The translations under genes and the position numbers were made by a program. This document shows positions 53,087 to 61,942 of a stretch of 64,000 nt of DNA, piece by piece. How positions within the stretch are numbered: position 1 is the first letter of the stretch; every line of letters starts with the position of its first letter. This stretch comes from Labilibaculum filiforme (GTDB lineage: Bacteria; Bacteroidota; Bacteroidia; Bacteroidales; Marinifilaceae), in the NCBI RefSeq assembly GCF_002843315.1, contig NZ_MVDD01000001.1, positions 248,001 to 312,000 on the forward strand. Reading direction: 5' to 3'. Below the pieces are notes generated by a model. That model did no database searches. It saw only the letters and a program-made list of their open reading frames with translations, and had not been told where the DNA came from.

Positions 53087-53689
53087 ATGATTATTACTAG
53101 TGCACAATTTGTAATGTCCAACTCGGATATCACTAAATGTCCGACCGACAACAAAGCGGAATACGCTTTTATTGGACGATCCAATGTTGGGAAGTCATCC
53201 CTTATCAATATGCTTACCAATCACAAAGGATTGGCAAAGATATCTAGTAAGCCAGGAAAAACTCAATTAGTAAACCACTTCCTAATTAATAAGGAATGGT
53301 ATGTGGTAGATTTACCCGGTTATGGATTCGCTAAAGTTGCAAAGAATACCAAACAACGCTTTTCGAAATTAATATTCAGTTTTATTGAAAGTCGTCCGAA
53401 CCTTGTCAATTTATTTGTATTGGTGGATTGCAGACACGAACCTCAAGGCAAAGATGTTGATTTCATGGAATGGTTAGGCGTAAATGGAGTTCCCTTCTCG
53501 ATTATTTTTACAAAAGCAGATAAACTTGCAAAACAAAAATTATCGGACAATATTAAAGCCTACGAAAAAGAACTATTAAATACTTGGGAAGAAATGCCTC
53601 CTTATTTTATTAGTTCGGCATCGAATGGCCAAGGAAGAGAAGAAATATTAAGTTACATTGAAGAAACCAATAAAACTCTTTCCTTATAG
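53087..53689 (+). CDS. engB: Ribosome biogenesis GTPase YihA/YsxC/EngB
   Basis: 200 residues, single GTPase domain of the EngB family. It acts in large-subunit assembly and is usually essential. The G motifs are in order: G1 [12 protein letters not shown]2 near [14 protein letters not shown]3 [11 protein letters not shown]4 FTKADK, G5 SSASNGQG. The N-terminal start [19 protein letters not shown] is typical for the phylum. It is a single gene with promoter-like and terminator-like elements on either side. Confidence 0.95.
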   Translation: MIITSAQFVMSNSDITKCPTDNKAEYAFIGRSNVGKSSLINMLTNHKGLAKISSKPGKTQLVNHFLINKEWYVVDLPGYGFAKVAKNTKQRFSKLIFSFIESRPNLVNLFVLVDCRHEPQGKDVDFMEWLGVNGVPFSIIFTKADKLAKQKLSDNIKAYEKELLNTWEEMPPYFISSASNGQGREEILSYIEETNKTLSL

Positions 53690-53699
53690 CAAGAGTGTA

Positions 53700-53742
53700 T
53701 AAAAAGAAGGGAGATCTCGTAAAGACATCTTCTTTTTTATTT
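53700..53742 (+). terminator. Probable intrinsic terminator of engB
   Basis: AAAAAGAAG (53701-53709) pairs with CTTCTTTTT (53729-53737) around a 19-base loop; a T-rich tract follows. A looser structure than its neighbours. Confidence 0.55.
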
Positions 53743-53828
53743 TAAATAAAAACAAGATCCTTTTACAAAAGGATTTGAGAAAAATAGTGTCGACGAAACT
53801 AAATTCAGTTTATTGACGCAATATTTCA

Positions 53829-53836
53829 TAAATTTG
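53829..53836 (+). promoter_or_regulatory. Candidate -7 element of prs
   Basis: TAAATTTG, an exact consensus match, about 44 bases before the prs ATG. Confidence 0.4.
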
Positions 53837-53879
53837 CACAAGACAATAGTTATCTGATTTATAAACAAATTATATTTTA

Positions 53880-54812
53880 ATGAAAGCCCCGATCAAAATC
53901 TTTTCTGGTTCGAACAGTGAGTATTTAGCAGGTGAAATTGCAAAAGCGGCAGGATTAGAGTTAGGAAAATCAAGTATTACAAGATTTAGTGATGGTGAAT
54001 TTGAGACCTGCTACGAAGAAACTGTAAGAGGTGCTCAAGTATTCATTATTCAGTCAACTTATCCCCCAACTGATAATTTGATGGAATTATTACTAATGAT
54101 TGATGCAGCAAAAAGAGCTTCTGCATACAAAGTTATTGCAGTGATTCCTTATTTCGGATTTGCTCGTCAAGACCGAAAAGATCGTCCAAGAGTTGCAATC
54201 GGAGCCAAATTGGTTGCCAATTTATTGATGGCCGCAGGTGTTGATCGAGTTATGACAATGGATCTTCATGCAGACCAAATTCAAGGATTTTTTGATATCC
54301 CTGTTGATCACTTATATGGTTCATCGGTTCTTCTTCCTTACGTACAGGAATTAAAATTGGATAACCTAGTTGTTGCTTCGCCTGATATGGGAGGTAGTAA
54401 AAGAGCAAATACCTACGCTAAATATTTGAACGCAGGTTTAGCTATTTGTCATAAATCGCGTGAAAAAGCAAATGTTGTAGGCGAAATGACTGCAATTGGT
54501 GATGTTGATGGCAGACATGTTGTAATTGTTGATGACATGATTGATACTGCTGGAACCATTACGAAAGCTGCAAACATGTTAAAGGACAAAGGTGCGCTTA
54601 GTGTTCGCGCAATTGCAACCCATGCTGTTCTATCGGGTCCTGCTTATGAAAGAATTGAGGAATCGGCCTTAGAAGAAGTAATTTTTACCGATTCGATTCC
54701 TTTGAAAAAGCAATGTGCAAAAATTAAAGAATTAACAATTGCAGACATTTTCGCAAAAACAATTCTTAATGTTTACAATTGCGAATCAATCAGTTCCAAT
54801 TTCATATTATAA
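53880..54812 (+). CDS. prs: Ribose-phosphate pyrophosphokinase
   Basis: 310 residues, class I. It makes PRPP from ribose 5-phosphate and ATP for purine, pyrimidine, His, Trp and NAD synthesis. Signatures are IKIFSGSNSEYLAGEIAKAAG at the start, FSDGEFE, YFGFARQDRKDRPR (ATP site and flexible loop), MDLHADQIQGFFDIPVDHL, and the PRPP-binding VVIVDDMIDTAGTI. All are intact. The end of the gene overlaps the spacer that holds the rplY promoter, so prs and rplY may be both read through and separately started. Confidence 0.96.
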   Translation: MKAPIKIFSGSNSEYLAGEIAKAAGLELGKSSITRFSDGEFETCYEETVRGAQVFIIQSTYPPTDNLMELLLMIDAAKRASAYKVIAVIPYFGFARQDRKDRPRVAIGAKLVANLLMAAGVDRVMTMDLHADQIQGFFDIPVDHLYGSSVLLPYVQELKLDNLVVASPDMGGSKRANTYAKYLNAGLAICHKSREKANVVGEMTAIGDVDGRHVVIVDDMIDTAGTITKAANMLKDKGALSVRAIATHAVLSGPAYERIEESALEEVIFTDSIPLKKQCAKIKELTIADIFAKTILNVYNCESISSNFIL

Positions 54813-54816
54813 TTTA

Positions 54817-54824
54817 TATCTTTG
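54817..54824 (+). promoter_or_regulatory. Candidate -7 element of rplY
   Basis: TATCTTTG, an exact consensus match five bases past the prs stop. It predicts a leader of about 100 bases, which contains the inverted repeat TTGGTAAAA (54835-54843)/TTTTACCAA (54882-54890). Confidence 0.45.
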
Positions 54825-54930
54825 CGCAGATTTTTTGGTAAAAAACTTTTATAAACGTGTAATGGGAAATAAACTGAGCTCTTTTACCAAGCGATGATGT
54901 TTATTTTGAGTAGCACATAATTTCAGTAAG

Positions 54931-55503
54931 ATGAAAATTTTTGAATTAAAAGGTTCTTTAAGAACAGATTTAGGAAAAAAAGCAAACAAAGCTCTTCGTA
55001 GACAAGAATTAATTCCATGTGAATTATATGGTGGTGAAGAAAATATTCACTTTGCTATTGACGAAAAAGTGTTGGGTAAATTACTTTTTACACCAAACGT
55101 ATATGTTATCAAAGCTGAGGTTGATGGAAAAAAATTCTCTTGTGTATTAAGAGATGTTCAATATCACCCAGTTAATGATAAAGCTTTACATGCTGATTTC
55201 TATCAAGTATTTGAGGACAAAGCTTTCGAAGTAGAATTGCCTATTAGAATTGAAGGATTTGCAAAAGGTATTCAAGAAGGTGGTAAATTAGCTATTGCTT
55301 TAAGAAAATTAAAAGTAAAAGGTTTAATGGCTAATCTTCCAGAAAATCTTCTTATCAATGTTACTCCTCTTGGTCTTGGAAAAAGTATTCAAGTTGGTCA
55401 ACTTGACTATGAGAACTTAGAAGTACTAAATGCTAAAAATGCTGTAGTTGTTCAAGTTAAGCTTACAAGAGCTGCTCGTGCTGCTGCTATGGCTGCAAAA
55501 TAG
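54931..55503 (+). CDS. rplY: 50S ribosomal protein L25/general stress protein Ctc
   Basis: 190 residues: an N-terminal L25 domain (about 1-90, LKGSLRTDLGKKANKALRRQELIPCELYGG) that binds 5S rRNA and a C-terminal TL5/Ctc domain (about 98-180, EVELPIRIEGFAKGIQEGGKLA, PENLLINVTPLGLGKSIQV). This two-domain form is common in Bacteroidetes. The end is Ala-rich (RAARAAAMAAK). It has its own promoter-like element, a long leader with an inverted repeat that might serve autoregulation, and a strong terminator. Confidence 0.95.
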   Translation: MKIFELKGSLRTDLGKKANKALRRQELIPCELYGGEENIHFAIDEKVLGKLLFTPNVYVIKAEVDGKKFSCVLRDVQYHPVNDKALHADFYQVFEDKAFEVELPIRIEGFAKGIQEGGKLAIALRKLKVKGLMANLPENLLINVTPLGLGKSIQVGQLDYENLEVLNAKNAVVVQVKLTRAARAAAMAAK

Positions 55504-55545
55504 ATTTCAACACTATTTTGCTCGGCATAAAAAAGCAAAAAATAC

Positions 55546-55583
55546 AAACCTCCCATTTATTGAAGAATGGGAGGTTTTTTTTA
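55546..55583 (+). terminator. Intrinsic terminator of rplY
   Basis: A perfect 12-bp stem AAACCTCCCATT/AATGGGAGGTTT (55546-55557 with 55566-55577), followed by a T-tract. Confidence 0.9.
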
Positions 55584-55652
55584 ATATCCCTCAATCGAAA
55601 GTGAAAGGATAGATTGGGTGCAAAGTTTTCATGGAAAATGCTGTGAATATTC

Positions 55653-55660
55653 TAACTTTG
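55653..55660 (+). promoter_or_regulatory. Candidate -7 element of the pth operon
   Basis: TAACTTTG, an exact consensus match, only eight bases before the ATG at 55669. If used, the message would be almost leaderless for that ATG. Confidence 0.35.
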
Positions 55661-55668
55661 GATCTGCT

Positions 55669-56310
55669 ATGATACAATTTCTTAAAAAACTATTTGGGCA
55701 GACCAAACAACTGCCTCAAGAAAATAATATTGAAATGAAATATCTGATTGTCGGCCTTGGAAACATTGGCGCTGAATATGCGAACACAAGACACAATATC
55801 GGGTTTCGTATTTTGGATGCTCTTGCCGAGACCGCTAAAATAGAATTTAAAGAAGCCCGGTATGGCGCTGTGGCTGAATATAAGTTTAAGGGAAGAACAT
55901 TTATACTTGTAAAGCCAAATACTTATATGAATTTAAGTGGAAAATCGGTGAACTATTGGCTTCAGAAAGAAAAAATACCTGTAGAAAATATGATGGTTTT
56001 GGTAGATGATTTGGCCTTGCCGTTTGAAACCTTACGATTACGCCCGAAAGGTAGTGATGCTGGTCATAACGGCTTAAAACACATTAACGAAATACTCGGA
56101 CACCAAAACTATAACCGTCTGCGCTTTGGAATTGGTTCTGATTTTGGCCGAGGACAGCAAGTAGACTATGTTTTAGGAGAATGGACTCCCGAAGAATTAG
56201 AGAAACTTCCGGAACTATATAAAATTTGTATCAACATGATAAAAGGAATGAGTACTATTGGCATTCAGCGAACCATGACAGCATACAACACGAAAAAATC
56301 AGGCAACTAA
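55669..56310 (+). CDS. pth: Peptidyl-tRNA hydrolase
   Basis: 213 residues from ATG 55669 ([14 protein letters not shown]). An in-frame GTG at 55618 would add 17 unlikely residues that overlap the promoter element; ATG 55735 ([12 protein letters not shown]) is the classical family start and is also possible. Pth frees tRNA from prematurely released peptidyl-tRNA. Conserved residues are N32 in GLGNIGAEY, the catalytic H42 in NTRHNIGF, and [10 protein letters not shown] with the partner Asp; [12 protein letters not shown] and RFGIGSD follow. It begins a compact run pth, S4 protein, DUF4924 on one strand with 3 to 29 base gaps. Confidence 0.94.
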   Translation: MIQFLKKLFGQTKQLPQENNIEMKYLIVGLGNIGAEYANTRHNIGFRILDALAETAKIEFKEARYGAVAEYKFKGRTFILVKPNTYMNLSGKSVNYWLQKEKIPVENMMVLVDDLALPFETLRLRPKGSDAGHNGLKHINEILGHQNYNRLRFGIGSDFGRGQQVDYVLGEWTPEELEKLPELYKICINMIKGMSTIGIQRTMTAYNTKKSGN

Positions 56311-56313
56311 AAA

Positions 56314-56700
56314 TTGAAAGCCATGGATGATAAGGTTAGGGTAGACAAATGGCTATGGGCTGTACGTATTTTCAAAACCAGAAGTATGGCAGCTGAAGCT
56401 TGTAAAAAAGGAAAAGTAACAATTGGTGGCGTAAACGTAAAACCATCACGCGAAGTGCGATTGAATGAACAAATTGACCTACGTGTGCCTCCTATTACCA
56501 GAAGCTATTTAGTTACAGCAATATCTGGCAAACGAATGGGTGCAAAACTAGCCGTTGATTTTGTAAAAGATATCACTGCTCAGGATCAATTGGATTTATT
56601 AGAAGCAACCAAAACTCGTGGATTTGAATCGCGGGACAGAGGTGTTGGAAGACCAACAAAATTGGATCGCAGACTAATTGACAAACTTAAGCAGGAGTAA
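56314..56700 (+). CDS. S4-domain RNA-binding protein (Hsp15-like)
   Basis: 128 residues. One S4 domain covers about 7-70: RVDKWLWAVRIFKTRSMAAEACKKGKVTIGGVNVKPSREV, the start seen in Hsp15/HslR. The C-terminus is basic (RGFESRDRGVGRPTKLDRRLIDKLKQ), as in Hsp15, which in E. coli binds free 50S subunits carrying nascent chains and helps rescue them. Its place 3 bases after pth, which recycles the peptidyl-tRNA from stalled ribosomes, fits that role well. The start MKAMDDKVRV has a second in-frame ATG at residue 4. Confidence 0.88.
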   Translation: MKAMDDKVRVDKWLWAVRIFKTRSMAAEACKKGKVTIGGVNVKPSREVRLNEQIDLRVPPITRSYLVTAISGKRMGAKLAVDFVKDITAQDQLDLLEATKTRGFESRDRGVGRPTKLDRRLIDKLKQE

Positions 56701-56729
56701 ATAAACATCAGGAACCGACAAGAAAAGAT

Positions 56730-57269
56730 ATGATAATAGCACAAGAAAAAAAGAAAACGAATTTAGCTGAATATATTCTTTACATGTGGCAAGTTGAGGA
56801 TATCATAAGGGCTTATCAGTTTAATATTGATACAATTAACGAAAATATCATCAAGCAATTCAATCAACCAGAAGCTACTCAAAAAGAAATTAGAGATTGG
56901 TACGAAAACCTGATTGAAATGATGAAAATTGAAAAGGTGCAAGAAATGGGACACCTTCAGATTTTAAAAAACAATGTAAACGAGCTGTACGATTTTCATG
57001 TTTTTTTGCTAACAAAAGGAAAAGATGCTGCCTACAATAACCATTACCAAAGGGCCCTTGGAAATATAAACGAGTTTCGCGAAAAATCGAAAGCCACGCA
57101 AGAAAACAACGATATTGAAGTTTGTCTTACCGCTTTATACGGAATTTTAATGCTGAAACTTCAAGGAAAAGAAATCTCGAAAGATACTATTGCTGCAATT
57201 ACCACTTTCAGTCAAATGATTTCTGAACTAACTGCAAAATACAAAGCCTTCGAAGAGGAAGCTGAATAA
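56730..57269 (+). CDS. DUF4924 family protein
   Basis: 179 residues. I recognise the N-terminal MIIAQEKKKTNLAEYILYMWQVEDIIRAYQFN as that of the Bacteroidetes-specific DUF4924 family. It is predicted all-helical with no signal peptide or membrane segment, so it is probably cytosolic. Charged helices (KEIRDWYENLIEMMKIEKVQEMGHLQILKNNVNELYDFH) could make a coiled-coil interface. No function is known to me. It is third in the pth gene run, 29 bases after the S4 gene and 22 before the transporter gene, suggesting a link to translation quality control only by position. Confidence 0.82.
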   Translation: MIIAQEKKKTNLAEYILYMWQVEDIIRAYQFNIDTINENIIKQFNQPEATQKEIRDWYENLIEMMKIEKVQEMGHLQILKNNVNELYDFHVFLLTKGKDAAYNNHYQRALGNINEFREKSKATQENNDIEVCLTALYGILMLKLQGKEISKDTIAAITTFSQMISELTAKYKAFEEEAE

Positions 57270-57291
57270 TAAAATAACTCATCCTGTAAAT

Positions 57292-58158
57292 ATGACTCTG
57301 CCCCAAAAATATAACAACTGGCTATTACTGATTTTAGTTTCATTTATTTGGGGTAGTCCGTTTATTTTGCGAGAGATTGCATTGGAAAGCTTCAGCCACC
57401 AGCAAGTGGCTGCTTTTCAGGTTTTCTTCTCTTTTTTGCTATTTATTCCGCTAATCGTTAAAAACATTAAAAAACTATCGAAAGCAAACATTCTTCCTTT
57501 ATTGCTTTCCGGAATAACAGGGAATATTGGTCCCTCCTATTTTTTTGCCAAAGCACAAACCCAAATCAATTCGTCGGTAGCAGGCATGCTAAATGCGATG
57601 TTACCCATGGTCACCTTACTACTCGCTATTCTATTTTTTAAAGCGAATACAAATAAGAAAGTAATCGGAGGAATTCTATTAGGATTTGCAGGAACTTTAG
57701 TGATTAGTTTCTCTCAAGATTCTATGGGAGCTTCCTACTTTTGGGGTGTTTTTTATGTGTTTATGGCTATTTTATCGATTGCCTTTAGTATTAATATTGT
57801 TAGTTTTTCCTTACCAAATCTCAATGGCACCGAAATTGCCTCTTTGGCATTTCTTTTTGTTGGACCAATGGCTGGCGGCTTTTTGGCTTTCACCGATTTA
57901 ACTGCACCTTTTGCATCTGAAAGTTTATCGAAAAGTGCATTAATGCTTGGATTAATGGCTGTTTTAACTTTTGCCGGAGTTATTCTTTACAATCAGCTCA
58001 TCAAAAAATCATCGCATGTTTTTGCTGCCTCTATCGCGTACATCATTCCTATTGTTGCCATATTTTGGGGTATTGTAATTGGTGGCGATTCTATATCCAT
58101 TCCCCAAATTGCATCTATTTTTATTATCTTAGTTGGAGTTCATCTAACCAACCGATAA
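57292..58158 (+). CDS. EamA/DMT-superfamily transporter
   Basis: 288 residues with ten membrane segments in two EamA repeats (about 8-138 and 150-286; PF00892). The start NWLLLILVSFIWGSPFILREIALESFSHQQVAAFQ is the classical first EamA helix, and ILGVHLTNR-like ends close it. The family exports or exchanges small metabolites such as amino acids and nucleosides. The substrate cannot be read from sequence. It ends one base before the lnt start and is certainly cotranscribed with it. Confidence 0.88.
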   Translation: MTLPQKYNNWLLLILVSFIWGSPFILREIALESFSHQQVAAFQVFFSFLLFIPLIVKNIKKLSKANILPLLLSGITGNIGPSYFFAKAQTQINSSVAGMLNAMLPMVTLLLAILFFKANTNKKVIGGILLGFAGTLVISFSQDSMGASYFWGVFYVFMAILSIAFSINIVSFSLPNLNGTEIASLAFLFVGPMAGGFLAFTDLTAPFASESLSKSALMLGLMAVLTFAGVILYNQLIKKSSHVFAASIAYIIPIVAIFWGIVIGGDSISIPQIASIFIILVGVHLTNR

Positions 58159-58159
58159 C

Positions 58160-59683
58160 GTGAATAAAAAGATTATTTCTGCCATTGCATCGGGCCTGCT
58201 TCTAGGAATTCCTTTTTGCATACCATCCTTTTTTTTTCTCCTCTTTTTTGCATGGATTCCTCTTCTTTGGCTCGAAGAAAAAACCATCAACCATCCCAAC
58301 TCCTACGTTCTTTTCAATTATGCTTTTCTGAGCTTTTTAATTTGGAACATTCTGGCATATTGGTGGGTGGGCAAAGCTCAAATTACAGGTGTAATACTCA
58401 TTATACTAATCAATTCTTTGTTGCTTGCGCTGATTTTCTGGATGATCAGCAGAACGAGAAAAAGCTTGAAAATAGCCATTCTATTCCCCTTTTTACTAAT
58501 TTGGTTAGGATTTGAATACTTTGATACCTGGTGGGATTTAGCCTGGCCTTGGCTAAATTTAGGAAATGCTTTTGCCTCTGCACCAAAATGGATACAGTGG
58601 TATGAATTTACAGGAACTCGTGGCGGAAGCTTGTGGATCATCCTTATAAATTTGGGTTTCTTTGCTCTGATAAAGAATCCAAAAAAAAAGATTGTATTTA
58701 GAGCGATTGGAATGTTCCTTTTAATTGGCATTCCTCTCCTCTTCTCTATTTTTCTATATCACCAAAAAGAGAATGTCAGGGGAACTAAAAGTTTCGCACT
58801 CATCCAACCAAACTTGGATCCGTACACCGAAAAATTTGTTCCCGAAAACGAAGAAAAACACTTTGCTGATTTCCTAAAAACGGCAGACTCTATTTGCAGT
58901 ATTCATCATCCTGAATTCTTATTCGCACCCGAAACTGTGATTTTAACACCTATCGATGAAACTAAACCGAACCAATCGTACAACTACCTCCGATTACTCG
59001 AGTTAAAAAAGAAATATCCTAAAACAAAAATACTAATTGGAACTCACAGTAAAATAGAGTCTGAATCGTTCAATTCAGCATTGTTTTTAAGCGATACAAT
59101 AACTCCTGAATTTTATCACAAAACAAAGCTAGTCCCTTTATTTGAGAGAGTGCCATTTGATAAATACCTGAGCTTTTTAAAAGATTATTCGATTGAAATA
59201 GGAGGATATCAGGGAACCTACAGCAGTAATAATGACATTGACTATTTCTTATCGGATTCCATAGCATTGGTACCTGTTGTTTGCTTCGAATCCATTTTCG
59301 GCGACTACTGCGCACAAAGAGTTCCTGAAATACCAAGCTTTATTTGTATGATTACCAATGACGGTTGGTGGAAAACGACTCCAGGCTATCAACATCATTT
59401 TAATTTTAGCCGATTAAGAGCAATTGAAAGTCGCAGGGATTACATTCGGGTAGCTAACAATGGAATTTCTGCTCATATTAACTCAAAAGGCACAATTATT
59501 GCTAAAACTAAATGGTGGAATAAGACCGTTTTAACTGGCGAGTTAATTCTTAGAAAAGAAAAAACGTTTTACTCAGAACATGGAGATTACATTGGTCGGG
59601 TTTGCCTGTTCATTGCCACTCTTTTATTAATCTTTGTTAAAATTCGTGTATCAACACAATCTATTGTAAAAAGAAACAGTTAA
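58160..59683 (+). CDS. lnt: Apolipoprotein N-acyltransferase
   Basis: 507 residues from a GTG start one base after the transporter stop. About six N-terminal membrane segments (1-205) are followed by the periplasmic nitrilase domain. The catalytic triad is E258 (FAPETV), K323 (YHKTKLVPLFERVPF) and C375 (VVCFESIFGDY), and a last membrane segment lies near 480-495. Lnt adds the third acyl chain to the N-terminal Cys of lipoproteins at the inner membrane. The triad and order are intact. This agrees with the many lipoproteins encoded in the window. Confidence 0.94.
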   Translation: MNKKIISAIASGLLLGIPFCIPSFFFLLFFAWIPLLWLEEKTINHPNSYVLFNYAFLSFLIWNILAYWWVGKAQITGVILIILINSLLLALIFWMISRTRKSLKIAILFPFLLIWLGFEYFDTWWDLAWPWLNLGNAFASAPKWIQWYEFTGTRGGSLWIILINLGFFALIKNPKKKIVFRAIGMFLLIGIPLLFSIFLYHQKENVRGTKSFALIQPNLDPYTEKFVPENEEKHFADFLKTADSICSIHHPEFLFAPETVILTPIDETKPNQSYNYLRLLELKKKYPKTKILIGTHSKIESESFNSALFLSDTITPEFYHKTKLVPLFERVPFDKYLSFLKDYSIEIGGYQGTYSSNNDIDYFLSDSIALVPVVCFESIFGDYCAQRVPEIPSFICMITNDGWWKTTPGYQHHFNFSRLRAIESRRDYIRVANNGISAHINSKGTIIAKTKWWNKTVLTGELILRKEKTFYSEHGDYIGRVCLFIATLLLIFVKIRVSTQSIVKRNS

Positions 59684-59748
59684 ATATTTTACATTTACCA
59701 TCGAATTAAATTTACTTACGAATCAATTTTAAAAATAATATTTATACT

Positions 59749-60795
59749 ATGAGACGATTACTATTTGCACTTTTTAGCATCTGCTTTTTTGTTGGATCAG
59801 CAAATGCAGTAACCAAACACAAAAAAATTGAAAAGACCTTTAAGGCAGGAGAAAACCTTAAAATTGAATCGAAATACAGTAAAATTCAGATTAAACACTG
59901 GGAAAATCCTGAAATTAAGTTTGAGATACTAATAAGTGTGGAAGGTTCGGATGATGAGAAAGCCAACAAAATGACCGATGATATTACCATCGATTTTACC
60001 GAAGGAGATACTCAATTATCTGCGGAAACTGTATTTGGAGACTTTTTCTCCTTAAAAAAGCTGAGCAATTCACTTTTTAACAAGGGCGAAATTACAATTA
60101 CTTATACCGTACAACTGCCTTCAAGTGTGAATTTAGACATTATTCAAAAAGATGGAGATGTTTTTATGGATAGTCATGATGGCAAACTAAATCTTGATTT
60201 AAACAATGGAAACTTTACTGCCGAAAACTTAAATGGCGAAAACAATTTCACCCTTACCGGATGTACTTTTAAAGTTCAACAACTGAGCGATTCAAAACTA
60301 AATGTTGCGAACTCGAAAGTGAGCATCGAAGATGCCAATAAACTAACCGGCGAAAGTCGCGATTCCGAATTTACTATCGCCGTTGCCAATAACATTAGCA
60401 TGACTTCGGCTCGCGATAAATTCGAAGTGAAAGAGTTAGAATATCTTTACGGATCGTCGAACTTTAGTAAATTTGACATTAGCCAATTAGGTGGCGAAAT
60501 TGATTACGATTTAAAATTCGGACACATTAATGTATTCAATATCAACAACATGTTTTCGTTTATAAAATTAGACTCGAAATATGCCGATGTAGGACTTAGT
60601 TTTATGGAAGGTGCTCAAATTGATTACGAAATCAATCACAAATCGGTAAAATTCGATAATTCCAAAGACTTTCTTTTATCGAATAAAGAAACTGCTGATA
60701 AAAAAACATTCGTGGCAAAAGGTCGTGTAGGCGATAAAAAAGCATTCTCGAAACTTAATATCAGAGCCAACAATTGCAAAATGAGATTGCAGTAA
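59749..60795 (+). CDS. Exported DUF4097/adhesin-like beta-helical protein
   Basis: 348 residues with a cleavable signal peptide (1-20, GSANA-V). The mature part is made of short repeating strands of 15-20 residues (VNLDIIQKDGDVFMDSHDGKLNLDLNNGNFTAENLNGENNF, then SKVSIEDANKLTG), the pattern of the DUF4097/DUF2807 'putative adhesin' families that form right-handed beta helices. It is probably periplasmic. Such proteins often accompany anti-sigma or sensor systems in this phylum; none is next to this copy. It ends with a terminator and stands alone. Confidence 0.72.
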   Translation: MRRLLFALFSICFFVGSANAVTKHKKIEKTFKAGENLKIESKYSKIQIKHWENPEIKFEILISVEGSDDEKANKMTDDITIDFTEGDTQLSAETVFGDFFSLKKLSNSLFNKGEITITYTVQLPSSVNLDIIQKDGDVFMDSHDGKLNLDLNNGNFTAENLNGENNFTLTGCTFKVQQLSDSKLNVANSKVSIEDANKLTGESRDSEFTIAVANNISMTSARDKFEVKELEYLYGSSNFSKFDISQLGGEIDYDLKFGHINVFNINNMFSFIKLDSKYADVGLSFMEGAQIDYEINHKSVKFDNSKDFLLSNKETADKKTFVAKGRVGDKKAFSKLNIRANNCKMRLQ

Positions 60796-60837
60796 ACATA
60801 TTTCACCCTTAAAGGGCATAAATAGAACACCTAAAAC

Positions 60838-60878
60838 AATAGACCAATTCCGAGATGAGTTGGTCTATTTATTTTAGT
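60838..60878. terminator. Terminator after the adhesin-like gene
   Basis: A perfect 10-bp stem AATAGACCAA/TTGGTCTATT (60838-60847 with 60860-60869), then a T-rich tract. The A/T-rich flank on the other side could also serve the convergent VIT gene. Confidence 0.75.
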
Positions 60879-60920
60879 TTGACTGACACCAATAAGCTCT
60901 TTTAATTGTTTGCTTTATAA

Positions 60921-61625
60921 TTAGATAACAACTCCAAATAAATATCCTACAACTGCTGTTAATCCCATTGCAATAGTTCCCCAAAATGTAATTCGGGTAA
61001 CTGCCCTGCCAATGCTTGAGCCACCTGTTTTGGCCGCTAAAGCACCTAAAACAATCAGAAAAAAGATAGCTGAACCATAAAGCGAATACTCCAAGCTTTT
61101 TAATGGTAAAAATAAAGTTACCAAAAGCGGTAGTACTCCTCCAACACTAAATGCGGCACCTGATGCAAAAGCTGCTTGAATTGGTTTAGCCTGACTCATT
61201 TCATTAATTCCCAGTTCATCGCGAACATGCGCTGCCAATACATCGTGCTCCGACAATTCGATTGCAACGGTTAATGCCGTTTCTTTTTTTAAGCCTCTTT
61301 TTTCATATATTTCTGCCAAACGCATTAATTCGATTTCCGGCATTTCTTCCAACTCTTGTTTTTCTCTTTCGATATCCGAATTTTCCACGTCGGTTTGAGA
61401 ACTTACCGAAACATACTCTCCTGCTGCCATTGATAACGCCCCTGCAACCAATCCAGCAACTGCTGCCAACACAATAGGTTCGCGAAGATCACTTGCTGCT
61501 GCAATACCAATAGCCAAACTTGCTGTAGACAAAATACCATCATTCGCACCAAGAACAGCCGCCCTCAACCAATTACTTCTATGTATGTAATGATTATCTA
61601 AATAGTTATCCGTTTTCTCTGTCAT
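60921..61625 (-). CDS. VIT1/CCC1-family iron/manganese transporter
   Basis: 234 residues (PF01988). The start HRSNWLRAAVLGANDGILSTASLAIGIAAAS is the hallmark of the VIT/Ccc1 family, with GALSMAAGEYVSVSSQ in helix 2 carrying the metal-path Met and Glu. A cytosolic charged helix region with many Glu (VENSDIEREKQELEEMPEIELMRLAEIYE) follows, the metal-binding domain of plant VIT1, and then three more membrane segments. In yeast and plants these carriers load Fe2+ or Mn2+ into vacuoles; bacterial ones likely export excess metal. It is a single gene. Confidence 0.88.
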   Translation of the reverse strand: MTEKTDNYLDNHYIHRSNWLRAAVLGANDGILSTASLAIGIAAASDLREPIVLAAVAGLVAGALSMAAGEYVSVSSQTDVENSDIEREKQELEEMPEIELMRLAEIYEKRGLKKETALTVAIELSEHDVLAAHVRDELGINEMSQAKPIQAAFASGAAFSVGGVLPLLVTLFLPLKSLEYSLYGSAIFFLIVLGALAAKTGGSSIGRAVTRITFWGTIAMGLTAVVGYLFGVVI

Positions 61626-61942
61626 TTTTCAAATAGTTTTCAAAAATCAATCTCTTAACAACATAATTATCTTATCTGTATCCCAATAAAGGTACAGTTT
61701 GTTTTCACTTGATGGGAGAATAATTACAATTTTTTAGTGATTAAAAAAGCCTATATTCCCTCGGTAAAAACGCTAAATTATAAAATTAGCTCTTGTAAAA
61801 AGAAATGGTTTCCCCATAAAATATATTTCAAGTTCCGAATAAGATACAAGGGCACCACATCAAAGCAAAAGACTTTTAACATCTTTTAAATCCACAATAT
61901 CATCCTTTTTACTATCTTCCTGCGAATTTTAAAATAGATAAA
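61626..61942. other. Intergenic region between VIT transporter and secreted protein genes
   Basis: 317 AT-rich bases without a gene. A reverse-strand TACCTTTA (61688-61695) could be the -7 element of the transporter gene. Nothing else recognised. Confidence 0.4.
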
